From assembly GCA_963930655.1 (NCBI GenBank), contig OZ005615.1, positions 9,256,001 through 9,320,000 on the forward strand: a stretch of 64,000 bases of DNA. The letters are read 5' to 3'. Made by a program: the position numbers and the translations under genes. The stretch is from Myrica gale. Lineage: Eukaryota > Streptophyta > Magnoliopsida > Fagales > Myricaceae. The notes beneath the pieces are model-generated. The model was not told the origin of the DNA. It saw nothing but the letters and a program-made list of their open reading frames with translations, and did no database searches. The number at the start of each line of letters is the position of its first letter. The first letter of the stretch is position 1. Shown piece after piece: positions 1-14,300 of this stretch.

Positions 1-453
1 ATGATTCAAAAGAGTGACTTCCAGGCAAGTAGTGATTAACAGATGCTGCACGGCAGATACTAGCCATTGCTTTATAAGGTTTTACTAGTGATATTACGTA
101 CAGATCATGAATTTATTTCAATTTTCCAGCGTAAAAGAGCCCAGGGTTGTTGGGTTATGCGTATGATTACTTAGCTATGCAAAAGTGTGATGGAGCGTGT
201 ATTAATTCCTAATGTAGTATGGTACTTGCACTTATAGCGAGTTGTTTAGCTTTATCAATGCATAAACTAATCAGAACCACAGAATTAAGCGTGCACCATA
301 TATCAAAACACTATGTAGAAGGAACATATATCAAAACATCAAACGATGATGTAGAAGGAATTACCAACAAAAATGGAGGGAAATAATACAACTAAAAAGG
401 ACTATAGCAATTATGCGCTAAGACCAATGGAGAGAAATAGAGAAATCCCATGC

Positions 454-3400
454 CTCCATGTATGAAGTTCGACATCTTTCATATGTGCGCTCAAGGAAGG
501 TCTGCACATACTTCACAAGGTCACCAGCAAATTTAGGCATTGCTTGAGCCCAACCAAGCACCTAAAAGAAGTTACAAATTTGAATTAGATAAGTTAAAAT
601 GCCACAAATTATAGAACATGCTATGCATTTAGTCAGAATAAAGCCAGAAATATTAGCAGCTAAACTGCCCAAGTCTTATCAATTCCATTGAATCATGCAA
701 AGTATAAGGGGGGGAAAGGTTTTAGCTTAAGATGGGAAACATAAGTTAACTTGCCTCTTTTGCTAAGAAATCGATAGCCAAAAGCCCCTGTAAGACAGGT
801 CTACCCCTCTCAACCAATGGAGTATAAGCAGCAGCAGTATGTGCCCTTGGCCGAAATGCAGCTGGACCTATAAGATTACTTACAGAAATAAGATCTTTTC
901 CGGGTTTTTTTTTCCGCTCTAAAGAAGAGAAACAAAAAAAAGGGGGAATGGGGGGGGGGGGGTTCATAGCACTAAATATCAAAAACAACCTGAACACTGC
1001 ACTCTAGCCTTTCCCAATCATAGAAACAAGTAGCAGATTTGATATTAAAAGATGAACAAATAAAAATCCTCGTCAAAATAGGAGATTCAGGATATTGATA
1101 AATAAATCGTCAAAATAGCAGATTTGATATTAGTTTAATTAATTGATTTATAAGTGAAAAAGGAAAAAAAATATTATCTAGATTAAGTGTAAAACAACCA
1201 CAATTATTAGCACCAGAAATCTTACAATATAGGGACACCTTACAGATAGTAGGAGCACAAATTTCAGGAATTTATGAGTAACTTGCATATTTACTATACA
1301 GCCATGGATTTGGGGTCATCAGTATACATGAGGTGATTTCCCCATATGTGCTTCAATTGTTTAATTTGAAGAGCGCTGGCAGGTAAAGATCAGAGTGATA
1401 ATGCAAAGAGTTCATTTTTGACACCATTTACTCATCGCTTTCCAGGATTTAGCTCCATTTTGTTCTTTTTTTTCTAACAATTTTATTGATTCCTTCAATT
1501 GGTGCTAGCTGTGTCTGGGTGCTTTTGGGTACAAAGAATGTACAACAGCTTTGCCCTTTTTCCAAAAAAGATGTAATATTACTTGGCCCTTCTTGACCAA
1601 CTGATTTTCACTTATTAAAGAAAACATTTTTCCAGTCAATGTGCCAGATATCAATGTCTGGCACATTGATATCTGTTCTTTCTTTTTTCTAACAATTTTA
1701 TTTATTCCTTCAATTGGTGGTAGCTGTGTCTGGTTGCTTTTGGGTACAAAGAATGTACAACAACTTTGCCCTTTTTCCAAAAAAGATGTAATATTACTAG
1801 GCCTATATTTAATTTTTTCTTGACCAACTGATTTTCACTTATCAAAAGAAAGCATTTTTAGGGTGAATGTGACAGATATCAATGTCTGCATCAGATGCCC
1901 AAAAGTGCAAGAGAGCAGTTAACAGAACTTGGAAGGGCCTAGGGAATCCATACTGTAACCTCCTAAAGCTTTTTAAAGTCGGCACCTGGATATCCAATGA
2001 GTTAAAACACTTTGATGTACAGTTCAGACTATACAAGTTTAGCCACCAAAACAGAAAGCCCAATGAAATAGATGGTTGAAAAAATTACAAAGACCAAGTT
2101 AAAATAGATCAGAAAACTTGCTTGATATAGCTTGCTGTACGCTTTTTCTGTAGTCTACAAACATAGTTGGTAAAAAGTGGTCCTTCACGAAGTTTTCCAC
2201 AAAAGCAAGCAATCCATCGTTCCTGCAGTTATAGAAGTAAAGAATTCAAAAGCACATCAATATTGGAACCAGGAGAAAGAAGAAAGAGGAGTAGCAACAC
2301 GGAATTTACACCATTTTCTTAGCATCAGGCAATCATAAAACATGCCTAGCACACTAAATGGCATAGATTGGAAAATTTAGTAGAATAAGTAAATATACAC
2401 TAAAATAAAATAATCAAGACGCATTCTTCCTCCTCCACATTTCACTGCTCATGCAGAGCCATATTCCAACCTCAGCTAAGCTATTTTATATTTCATGCAA
2501 ATTGATAATTTGACACATAAAGCAGTGCACTGAGCAAGGCAAGACTACAAGAGTTTTGAGCTTACCCAAGCTGGGCATACTTTGTTGGCAGCATTGAAGC
2601 AACCTTACCTGTGAACTGCAGAGAACACGTGATGAGAAAAGGCAACTACAGAAACCATTAAGCGGAGATATATAATCATAGTGATAGAACGGATATATGA
2701 TGGCCAAAACCTGCAGCACAGGTCGGTATACAGATGCAGCTAGATATATGCCTTGCTCAGGCAAGACAGTTGCAGACCCATAACCTTCTTGCAATACATT
2801 TGGACCTCTCCTACTCCATCCTTGGCGAATGAGGTCAACTCCTGGTTAGGATCCAAAGATAAAGTAGATGAGATAACTTGTAAGGTAGTTAAAAAATCCC
2901 AATAAAGTTGTTTCGCCCATTAACTATGCTAATTGTAGGATCCCATTCAAACTGATACAATCAACCAAAAACACGAAGTACATCCAACTTGTATAACGAG
3001 AACCGATCCAGGAAATTCGAGCAAAGCATCTTCTCACTACCTTGGTTAGGAATGGAAATTGTAGCATCTGTGAAGCGAAAAGCAAAGGTAAGACCATCTT
3101 CTGACCGGTCCCTGTAACCCATTAGCGCATAAGTATACATGATTGTGTGACAAAAGTAAGAATTAAATGAATCACAAAAAAGAAATTATTTGTTTATGTA
3201 AATGTAGTACACAACCATATAGTCTATATGTGGTATAACAACTCCAGGACATACGCAACTTTCCAGTAACAGAAAAAGGTATGATCATTAGAGTTGCAGC
3301 ATAAGATGTATCAACAAGATGCAAGCCAGGATTAGTTTCAAACCAAAAACAACCACAAATGACGGTAAAATGAGGTAAATTTCTGAAATGAACGATTCAG

Positions 3401-5339
3401 GACACCCTTGGATGCGTTAATCAAAAGGAAGAAAAGTAGTTCAAATAAATGGAGGATAAAAAGGTTTACCGCAAAATTACCGTTGTTTAAAGCGTAGGAG
3501 TAAGTTCTTTATTGTAACAAAATAATTTTTTTTATAAGTAAACACCATTTTATTAAAAAGACAAGAAAAAAGAGCATGCAAGAAAATAAACTAATAAAGT
3601 CCTGAAAATCTAAGAAAGGGCCCCCAGTAAAAGAGAGAAAACATCAAGCCACCCTGCAGACTCTCCAAAGACAAAGCAAAGTCGTCAAAACATCTCCTAT
3701 TACGCTCCCTCCAAAGACACCACCATATACAAGAAGGGATCATCTTCCAAATAGTCTTAGCGAGGGGATCCTTAAATTTCCTCCCCCAACAAAGCAAGAC
3801 ATTAGCAACACTCTCCGGCATAACCCAATGAAGATTCAACATACTAAACACATGCTTCCACAGTCAACTCGCCACCGAACAATATAATAAGACATGATTG
3901 ACCGATTATCCATCCACCTTACACAAATAACACTAATCTACCACATAAAGACCTCTTCTCCTTAAATTAATCATAGTCAAAATCCTACCATGCGTAGCCT
4001 TCCAAATAAAGAAAGAGACTTTAGTATTCCAAACCCCACGCCATGGGAACAATGCTGAATTATCACCAGCCAGCAGACCATAAAAAGATTTAACAGAAAA
4101 AATACCACCCTTATTGCCGGCCCAAAGCAACTTATCCTCGTCCCCTCTTGCAAAGCACCTTCTCATAAAGAGTGATGAAAAAAGTCGAAAACTCCTCTAA
4201 TTCCCAATTATTTGCACTTCTTGTAAACTGAACATTCCATAAAAAAAGCTTAAACCGCCCTCCATACAATCCGCCACCACCCCATTCAGATTCCTGGAGA
4301 GGGAAAACTTTGTAGGGAACGAGCATCTCAAATGTCTATCCCCACATCACACATCATGCCAAAAACTCGTTTTTCGACCATTTCCCACGACAACCCGAGT
4401 ATGCTTTCTGAAAGACTCCCACCCCTTACTAATGTGCTTCCAGAGGCTGACCCCATAGGAACCTTGGGGAAGCAAAGTGTTCCACTCACACACAAAGGTA
4501 CCATATTTTTCCGCTATAATTTTCCTCCACATTCGATCTGTCTCAGTTACAAACCGCCATAACCATCCCAACAAAGCTTTATTAAACATTGTAAGTCTCC
4601 TGATCCCCAAACCCTCACATTGAATAGGAAAACAAACCGTCTTCCAATTTAGGAGGTGGAATTTGTGAACCTCACTATCACTCCCCCATAAAAAATCTCT
4701 TTGCAACTTCTCAATTCTAGATGCGACCTTAAGAGGGAAAAGAGGTAGAAAGTACGTAGGTAGACTTGAAAGCGTAGATTTTATCATAGTAATACGACCA
4801 CCATTAGATAAATACATACGCTTCCACCCCGCCAACCACCTTTCCATCCTTTCCAAAATCTCATCCCAAATATAAACACTTCTTAATGGTGCTCCCAACG
4901 GAAGCCCCAAATACGTCACAGGCAAAGTAGACACCCTGCAACCCAAAATAAAAGCTAGCTCTGGCATATTGCTAACATTACCAATAGGTATCACCTCTGA
5001 CTTGAACAAATTAACCTTCAATCCAGAAACTGCCTCAAAACATAAAAGCATACAGCGGAGACTACGAAACTGATGCTCCTCTGCCCCACACAAAATTAAT
5101 GTATCATCCACAAACAACAAGTGGAAAACACATAACCACTCCCTACTAACCCCAGAGTGAAGCCCTTAATGATATCAATCGAAGCCAACTTCAACATCAT
5201 ACGTGACAACGTTTCCATAACAATGACAAATAAGAGCGGAGAGAAGGGATCTCCCTGACACAACCCACGATAGCTACCGAAGAATCCCTCAGGTGAACCA
5301 TTCACAAGCACAGGAAATTTAACCGAAGAGAAAAAAAAA

Positions 5340-5370
<31 letters not shown>

Positions 5371-8300
5371 CCACCTACACCACTTATCTCCAAACCCACA
5401 TCTCCTAAGAAGATACATAAAAAATCTCAATTTACATGGTCATCAGCCTTATAAATGTCCAGCTTACATAACATACCCGGCTCACCTAACCTCAACCGGG
5501 AAATCATTACACTCATTAGCAATCAAAAACAAGTCGAAAATCTGCCTACCTCTAACAAAGGCATTCTAAGTCGAAGAAATAATCTTGTCCAACACTAACT
5601 CCAACTGGTTAGCCAGCACATTAGCAATAATCTTATAGATATCCCCCACAAGGCTAATAGGGCGGAAATCTTTCAACCCAACTGCACCTGCCTTCTTTGG
5701 GATGAGAACATTAAACGTAGCGTTCAAACTATGCACAAATTTACCGAAATTGGAAAATTCATTAAACATCGATAGCACATCCCCTTTAATCACTTCCAAA
5801 CAAGACTGATAAAAAGCAAAAGAGAAACTGTCAGGACCCAGAGCTTTATCCCCGTTAAGATGATGGACCACCCTCACCACCACATCCTCCTCAAATGGTT
5901 GTTCCAACCAAACCGCCTCTTCCTCTGAAACAATATCAAACTTCAACCCGTCTAAAGATGGTCTCCAATGAAAAGGTTCAGCATATAAGGAAGTATAAAA
6001 CTGAACAATATTAGCCGAAACGTCCACCGGATCCTCCATCACATCCCCTTCAACCTCTAACAGGTGATAGAATTGAACCTCCTATTCGAGTTAGAAACTC
6101 TGTGAAAATACTTCGTACTTCTATCCCCATCCTTCAGCCACGAGCCCGTGATTTTTGCCTCCCAACTCACTTATTCTAAATCAATAAGGTGATTCAACTC
6201 CCTCGTAACCAACATTGTTCTCTCCATACCCTCATTATCAAGGATGCCTCCCTCATCCATCTCATCCAACGAGATTAACTCCCTCAACAACGAAGACTTA
6301 ACGCAAACTAATATCTCCAAATTCTACCTTATTCCAAGCAATGAGAACATGTTTAAGCGCCTTAAGCTTACTATTAAGCACAAATTTAGGAGAACCAGAA
6401 AATGCATAACTCTTCCACCACCCCCTAACTCTATCCACAAACCCCTCCACCTTTAGCCACATATTTTTAAAGCGAAAATGTTTCTTCCCACCCCCAAAGC
6501 ACCCATCGTCCAACAAAATTGGAAAGTGGGCAGAATACGTAAGGGGCATCCTTCGCTGAACAATATTCAGTTACATAGTCTCCTAATCATAACTTAAAAA
6601 GAAAAGATCAATCCGCGACCAAGATTGGGAAGATCAATTATTTGACCATGTGAACAGCCCACCGGACAACGAAAGATCCTCCAAACCAAACTCAGAAATG
6701 AAATCAGAAAATTCCTCCATACCTCTCGAGCCAACACCAAACCCCAACATCTCACTAGGGAAGCAGGTAACATTGAAATCTCCCTCAATACACCACGGAA
6801 CATTCCACCACGAAATGACTCCCGCCAACTCATCCCATAAGAGTCTCCTCTAACTAACATCATTTGGGTCATAAACCCCAGAGAACACCCACCATCGATA
6901 TTTTGGAACACCAACGACAGAGAACAATAACCAACACAAACATACACCGACTATAGCACTCGAGAATCCCATAAAATTAAGATCCCTCCCGAAGCCCCAT
7001 CCACAGGCAAACGACTCCACCTCACATGAGGGCCACCCCACAGACCTCTCACCACAACCCACGAAACCAACTCCACTTTTGTCTCCTGAAGACAAACTAA
7101 AATTGGTTTCCAACCCCTTACTAGGTTACCAATGCTCCTTACACTTCACCCTATCATTAAGGCCCCTAACATTCCAACTTAGAAATCTTAGCTTCATTAA
7201 CAACTTTTTTTTATAAGTGAGTCAATCTTTATTAAACAAAAAAGGGCGTTGACAGTACAAGAGACTATACTGACAACACCTAAAGCATACAAGCTAGAAA
7301 ACTCAGAAAATCTGTCAAAACCAAAAAAGGATATCCTAAAACTGCATTAGCCCACAGAAAAAGAGAACGCAACATAGATCCCCCCAAACTAGACAAAGAC
7401 ATAGTCATGTCATTAAAACACCTCTCATTCCTTTCCCTCCACCATATGCAAGCAGGGATTATCTTCCAAATGGCCAACACAATTGGATCCTCATACTTCC
7501 TCCACCAACAAAGCAAAACATTCACTGCCTTTCTAGGCATAACCCAATCATAGTTAAGAATGCTCAACATATGCCCCCATAATCCTCTCACCATTGAGCA
7601 ATGAATAAGAATGTGATCAACCGTTTCTCCACCACTCTTACACAAATAGCACCACTCAGTCACGCAGACTCCTCTTCTCCTTAAGTTGTCAATGGTCAAG
7701 ATCTTCCCATGAATGGCCTCCCAAACAAAGAAAGCAACTCTAAGGGGAACCCAGCTCCTCCAACATTGGCGCCAAGGAAAGTCCTCATTAGTGCCCTCCC
7801 TAAGCAAAGCATACATTGTTTTCACTGAGAAAATACCGCTCTTAGAACCCATCCAAAGCATTTTATCCTCCCTCCCTCTCCTCCTACACCACGAATAGAG
7901 TAAAGAATAAAACTCCAAAAGAACCTCCATCTCCCAATCATTAATCATCCTTTCAAAGTGAACATCTCACACTACTGCTCCAGATCTCATCTCCATGCAA
8001 TCAGCCACCCAAGCGTCCTTACTCCTAGCAAGAGAATATAAAAGAGGAAATTCCACACTCAACGGTCTTTCCTCACACCACTTGTCATGCCAGAACCGAA
8101 TTCTGGAAATGCTCCCTACCATGAACCTAATATGTTCTCTAAAAAAGTTTCACCCTTTCCTAATATATTTCCACAAACTCACCCCATAAGAATCCTGAGC
8201 CGCAAAAATACTCCAACCACCCTCCTCACACCCATACTTCTCCGTAATAACGATCTTCCACAAGCTGTCTCTTTCGAAATTAAATAGCCAAAGCCATTTT

Positions 8301-11300
8301 TCAAGAAGAGCTCTATTGAACAATGGTTCATTAACAACTTAAAGAGCCCTCCCTCCTTTCCTACTCCGTTTGGAGGAAAAATCCACTCCATCATAATTAA
8401 TACTAGACTTTAAGCCCTTTAATTCCCTCACCATCTTTCCTCATGATCGACTAAGTGTTTTATTACCAAAAGAACCCCTATTCCTCTCCAAGGCTACAAA
8501 CAAATCCATCAGCTCACTCTTGTAACCCTCACATGATACCCCCACCTTATGACAAAAGGATGATACCATTTGCAACACCCAATTTGAAGGTTTAGGTGAG
8601 TCGGAACACTCCCCCTCCCAGAAACTGGATACCGAATATGTAAAGGTTCTCACATGGACCTTCCACTACCACTAACCACCCTTATCAACTCCCCTTCCTT
8701 CCCACAGCCTCTCACAAGCACATACTCCTCCAACAAATTGGCAGTCACTACACCCCCAAATGAATATCCCCATTCTCCACCATCAACCCAACACTACCAA
8801 TATCACCAAGGACAGGACCTAACTCTTTCAACCCTTCCCCACGTTCCAACACACTGTCTAAAAAAACACAAACAGCTCTGGCAAAGCCCACTCCTTGACC
8901 TCCGGCACAAACTGATAACCAGTTGTCGTCGCTCCTACACCCAGCACCGGCGTCTCCCTTGCCAACACAAAGTCGACAATAGCAACAACATCTACCCCTA
9001 ATGCAGGCACATCTCCATTTCTCGGCAGATCCTCAGAATCTCCAACTTCTTTCGGCGCTTCCCCACGTTCCAAGCCAATGTCTAAAAAATGCACAGACTG
9101 CTCCGTCGAGCCCACTCCCTAACCTCTGACACAAACTGATCTCCGACAATAGTCACTTCTACACCCAGCGTCAGTCCTCCCCTGTCGACACAAAGTCGAC
9201 GATAGCATCAGCTACTACACCTGACGCAAGCACATCTCCACTTCTCGACCAACCCAATTCCTCTCAGACTGATTTGGCCCACGACATGCTCCAGATCTTG
9301 GCCCAATCTCTAAAGCGAAACAAACTTCATCAGTCGGGATACCCTCCACCACACCAAGTAAATCCTTAGTAGAATGGGCCGACTCCTTCCGAGCTTTTAA
9401 CTGAAAGCCACAAGCCACAGACTTAACACTCCATCACAGAACTGAATCTCACCCTTTGCATTAATCTTCACTTGGAATTCCTTGGACTCGACACAAAAGT
9501 TACGAGTAAAAAGCACCATAACACAACACCGATAACAAACTCACCAGACAATCTAATCAGAAAAACTCACTACCAGTAGAGCCACCCAACAAGGAGAGGG
9601 AATAGGAGAGAACAGAGAAAGACATTTTTTTAAGGAATCTCAAAATTCAAAAAACTTTCTTAAAGGATCTAAATCCAGAACCCTAATTTATCTATTGTAA
9701 CAAAAGAAATAAAAGAAACAAGAAAGAGAAAAGTGGCATCTACGCAATCTCAAATTTACTCACGCAATCACAAATTCATTCCTGCAATGGCTTCATTATT
9801 CTACATAAATAGGATGAGAACTTGTCCTTTTGAATTTCAAAAGGGAAAGTTTGCACTCACATATGGTTGAGATCACCCTTTCTTGTGTTGGATTTCATGA
9901 GAAGGAAACAAAGTAAGCCTTCTCAGTCTTGGTTAGACGCAAGTTGAACATACAAGACTCCTTACTGTTGTTGGTTTTGTCATCCCGTCCTATACTATGA
10001 GTTCTTTAGCTTTCCCGACCAATTGGTGTAATTCGGTTGAGAGGGAGTTTAAAAACTTCTGGTGGGGGTTTCCCCTGCATAAGACTCATAATTTATCCCT
10101 TATGTCTTGGGAGTCAATTTGTCGCCCGAAACATGAAGGTGGAGTTGGTATTCGTCCCCTCATGTGTACCAACTAGGCGATGATTGCAAAGCTTTCTTGG
10201 AAAAAAATTCAGGTCGCAGTGCCATCTGGATTGATATCTGTAAGGCAAAATATTTGAGAGTTTCATCCCTTGATGATCATGTCCCTCGAGTAGGAGCTTC
10301 CAGTTTCTGGCGTCAAATTGTGGCTCATCTGCCTCTTTTGGCCAGTGGTGCTTGTCGGCAGATTCGTGATGGTTCTTCAACCCTTGTTTGGGCTGATCGG
10401 TGGGTCCTGGGTTAATGAATTTTCGTCCTGTTCCTCGTGATTTTATCGGCTGCTCCTGATTTGGACCTGTGCATTTCTTCCTTATGGAATTGTGTTGATG
10501 TGTAGAATCTTTTTGATTCCCCTTCTGCCACTTCTATTTTGGCTTTGTCTCTTCCTTTTGTGGATTCTGTTGACCGTTGGTTTTGGTCTCTATAGACTAG
10601 TGGTTCCTTCTCCGTTAAGTCTATGTTTCGAGCCTTATCTCCAGGATTTGAGCCTTCGGTTTCTCCTTTGGATGTGGTTGATTGGAAACGTCTATGGAAG
10701 CTCAAAGTTCATGCCCGATTCAAGCTTCTTCTCTGGAAGATGGCCTGGAATATTCTTCCCACCAAGGCCCGTTTGGCTTCGGTTATTCCTTCTATGCGTG
10801 AGGCTGATTGTTTTCGTCCTCTTTGTGGCTTCTCTTCTGAGTCAATTCACCACTTGTTGATTATGTGTCCTTTTAGCCTAGTTGCCTAGAGGGAATCTAG
10901 ATGGGATTTGAATTATGTCTCTTTTGCTTATCTGTCCATCTCTTCTTGGATACGGGCTATCCTTTAGACTTTGGTTTGGCTTGGTATTCCGGTAGGTGAG
11001 GTCCATGCCTTCCAACTCTTTGCTTCCACTGCTATTGATTTGGTTTGGTCCAATCGGAACAAAGTGGTTCATGGTTCCTCCTTTTTGGATCCCCTCTAGT
11101 TAGCCAGGCAGATTGTTCATTCTTCTTTGGAACATGGGGAGGCTTGGTCCTTGCAGGTCAGGTCTCTTCCTCAAGCTCGGTGGTCCCCTCCACCGCCAGG
11201 TCGGTTTAAAGTCAATGTGAATGCAACTCTAGGCTCCTCTGGTTTCTTTGTGGCCTTTGTGTCAGGATTCTTCGGGTGTAGTGTTGGGTGCTGCTCTTTT

Positions 11301-14300
11301 TTGGATCCACTTGTTGGGGAGGCCCGTGGGGTTGTGTTTGGTTTGCAGTCTACCTTGGATTTGGATGTGGCGTTTGTTATTGTGGAAGGTGACTCTTCCA
11401 TCGTAGTCGAGGCTCTTTCGGATCCTGTTGCCCCCTGTCAGTGGGCTATTTCCAATTATGTTTGTAATGGCCGTTCCTTTTTTAGTTCCTTTTTGGCTTG
11501 TAAGGTGGTTTTTACACCATGTAGTGCAAATTTTCTTGCGCACGTCCTTGCTCGTTGGGCCGTTTCCTCCTCTGTGGAGGGATGTTTGTCCCAGTCTCAT
11601 GAGCTTCTGCATAACTACCTTGGGTTTATGCTGGTTTTGATCCCCCTTGATTTTGGGGCCCTGTTTGTATCTTCTCCCCCTAGTTTATAATATCCTTCTT
11701 ATTATGCCGAAAAAAAGGTTCCCAAGTTGTTATTCCCCTTCTTGACTCTATTTGTTGCAATTGAAGGTGCTCCCAAGGAAATTCAAGAGAACGAGATAGA
11801 TGTACAAAGCAATTTTATCCTCCCTGAAACCATATATGCTTAGTGTATAAACGACCATCAACTTTGGTGTAGCCTTGAAAAATCTGACTTATCTTACATC
11901 TGTCACAACAAAAAGGGAAGAACTATACATAAACCCCATACATTTGATCTATATGAAACACCCATTTTCAGATGTCTGGATTTTCACCAATGAAATGTTC
12001 TTTGCATATGAGCCCAGAAACTTTTTGTCAAGAACAATGAAAATGCCCATCTGAGGTGGAAAAAGCTTATTCGTTCCTCTCGGGTGAAGCTAGTGGTCTT
12101 TAATGTGGCAAAGGGGATGTCTATATAGGATGCAGAGAAAGTACACTCTTGACCCCATCTCGAGCAGCACCATTTTTTCTACTGACTCATAAAACGACAT
12201 TACTACTTTTCCTCATAATAGACCAGAAACATCCCTTATAATCAACACCTCGCAGATCCAGACTCAGACCACCTAAACTATCATATTACTATTCTAGTCA
12301 TCACATCAATCACCAGGCCAACTCTTTTGAACCTCTTATCACCACCATCACCACCTACAGCTCTGTCCTCACCTCCAAGGGTCCAACATCAAGCCAATGC
12401 CATACCAGACCTCAATCTTGGTTACCTCAGGAGATATATGATGTCTTACTTAAAAGACTCACGCCTGGTTCCTCCAGGCCAGCTCTTCAACCTTTGCACA
12501 AATTGCTTCCAAAAGGGAGCATGACTTTCTATTCTGGTTTCTGTTAAGGTACATTTAGGATACTCTCTGACTTATCGTCGATAATTCATAAACATCTTCA
12601 AGAATTAAAAATTAAATTTCTTCGAGTATGTCCGATGCTTCTTGGATGCCCCTAGATGCACATCAGATGCATCTTGAATCTGAAGATTTGGCCTCTCTAG
12701 GTGTGCTTTTTATTCTAACATGTCAAGGATTTACGGAGTAGAGAAAAACGAGGGGCAAGCAAACCCCAAGAAGTAACTCAAAACAGAATTTGATAGAAGT
12801 TCAAAAAAAGTGGTCCAAGGAATATCGCATGATAAAGATTTACAGAGGAATTTAAAGGAACTTGCCTCTTTTCCTTGGAAGGGCCCTTGTTTGCAAGTCT
12901 AGCTGTTTGTACGGCAGCATCCGCAGATGCGGCTTCGGGAGTTGCTCGCAGAATCTCACAAATGAGTTGTTGACATTCACTCTTTGGCACATTAAAGAAA
13001 AAGAAGTTAAAATTGACACCTGTTCATACATACTTTTTCCTTTTTCCTTTTTCCAGCTTTCCAAATTTACAACCAAGCCTAAGATTGCCAACAACTTGCG
13101 ATTTGGTTACCTGCAAAACTGTTAAGGAAAAACCAATGCTGTAGCCCCCGGTAACTTGAGATGCTTCAGAATCAGGGTTCCAGTCAGTTGGCGCTGACCT
13201 TGGCGTGGTTACTTCAACTTGATGTGTGGATTTTGATTCCAAAATCTCTCCAACAACAACATGATTCTCTGAAAAAATAAAATTGAGAAATATAGCTCAA
13301 AATTACGAGAGAACGAAAAAGGTTAGTAAGTACATCTCTCACCAAATATCCGGACAACAGTGTCCAAAATTGAATCCAGAAGCTCCCTTGCAGCAGCCTG
13401 TGCTTTTCCCACTGGAGCCATCACAGGAGAGACAGGGCTCACCACCAAAAGAGTCCCAGCCAGAGATATCCCATTCTGATGTCTCTGTTTGGGCAACTGG
13501 AAGCTTTCTAAGTGTCCTTTCATAAGATGAAGACCTGCAGGGGCACTTCGGTCAACCTGACCAATACCTGACCTTGAGGAATTAACAAGTTCAGCGTGAG
13601 CTTTAATCTTGGATGTGATTATCTCATGAATTGCTGGTCGCAACCTTTGGCTGTTACAACAAAAACCAATACAATTTATGTCGTCACCAAGTCTATATTG
13701 GACCCAAAAAAAAACTGATAATGAAATTTGAGTAAATCCAAAAAATGAAGATTATATGTTTAATAAAACTAGTATTGATGACAGACTAGATGGGTTTGGC
13801 TAGATGGAAAGGTACACATGAGAATGCGAGTATAATGCACGATAAGTTCACAAAATAGGTTGGAGTCTCAACAAGACTAAGATTGTTAACCAAGTTAATC
13901 ACCAGACAAGTTCACATCCATGTTACTTCGCGTACGCTACAAGTGTTATGGCATCAGTGGACCTATTTCCTAGGGTGCTGAGAAATTTATAGGATTTTTC
14001 TACTCTTCTATGCGACCAAAAAGGCCACCTAATAGTTATGGACCTCAGGATGTAAAAGTGTTGTCATGCACATTAGCCTTAGGACTACAGTTAGCACCAT
14101 ATTTTCACTTTCGAGGAGATTAGCTTTACACTTTCTTCGGCTATAGGACTTCATTCAGCATAAGGGAATAACCTCTAACCTCCATGTCATAAAGAAGGCT
14201 GAATTCCATGCCATTGAACTTATAAAGTCTCTACTATTCCTTGGTAATCGAAGCCCAAAGAGCTATGAACAAGCCCATGTTTGACAAGCCAAGTAGACAG

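Larger units (their letters stand above)
3523..9692 (-). mobile_element. LINE A: full-length L1-type retrotransposon in SEC8 intron 11, interrupted by LINE B
   Basis: The element runs on the minus strand and is flanked by a 13-bp target duplication, TATTGTAACAAAA, at 3510-3522 and 9693-9705. It ends in an A-run on the minus strand (T-run at 3525-3533). Without the nested LINE B it is about 5.0 kb, a normal size for a full-length plant L1. ORF1 lies at about 8341-9620 and ORF2 at about 3590-7196. It is in the same orientation as SEC8. Stops and frameshifts in both ORFs show that it is dead. Confidence 0.9.

Noticed and set aside
10412..10705. Minus-strand frame of 97 codons
   Set aside because: It is the antisense shadow of LINE C zf-RVT sequence on plus.
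11262..11612. Minus-strand frame of 116 codons
   Set aside because: It is antisense of the LINE C RNase H domain and has low-complexity composition.
9940..11730. Shared CAAGTTG near both ends of LINE C as a target duplication
   Set aside because: Only 7 bp, and the right copy is not next to the A-run, so it is probably chance.
12327..12524. Proline-rich plus-strand frame in SEC8 intron 11
   Set aside because: Short, low-complexity start; no homology recognised.
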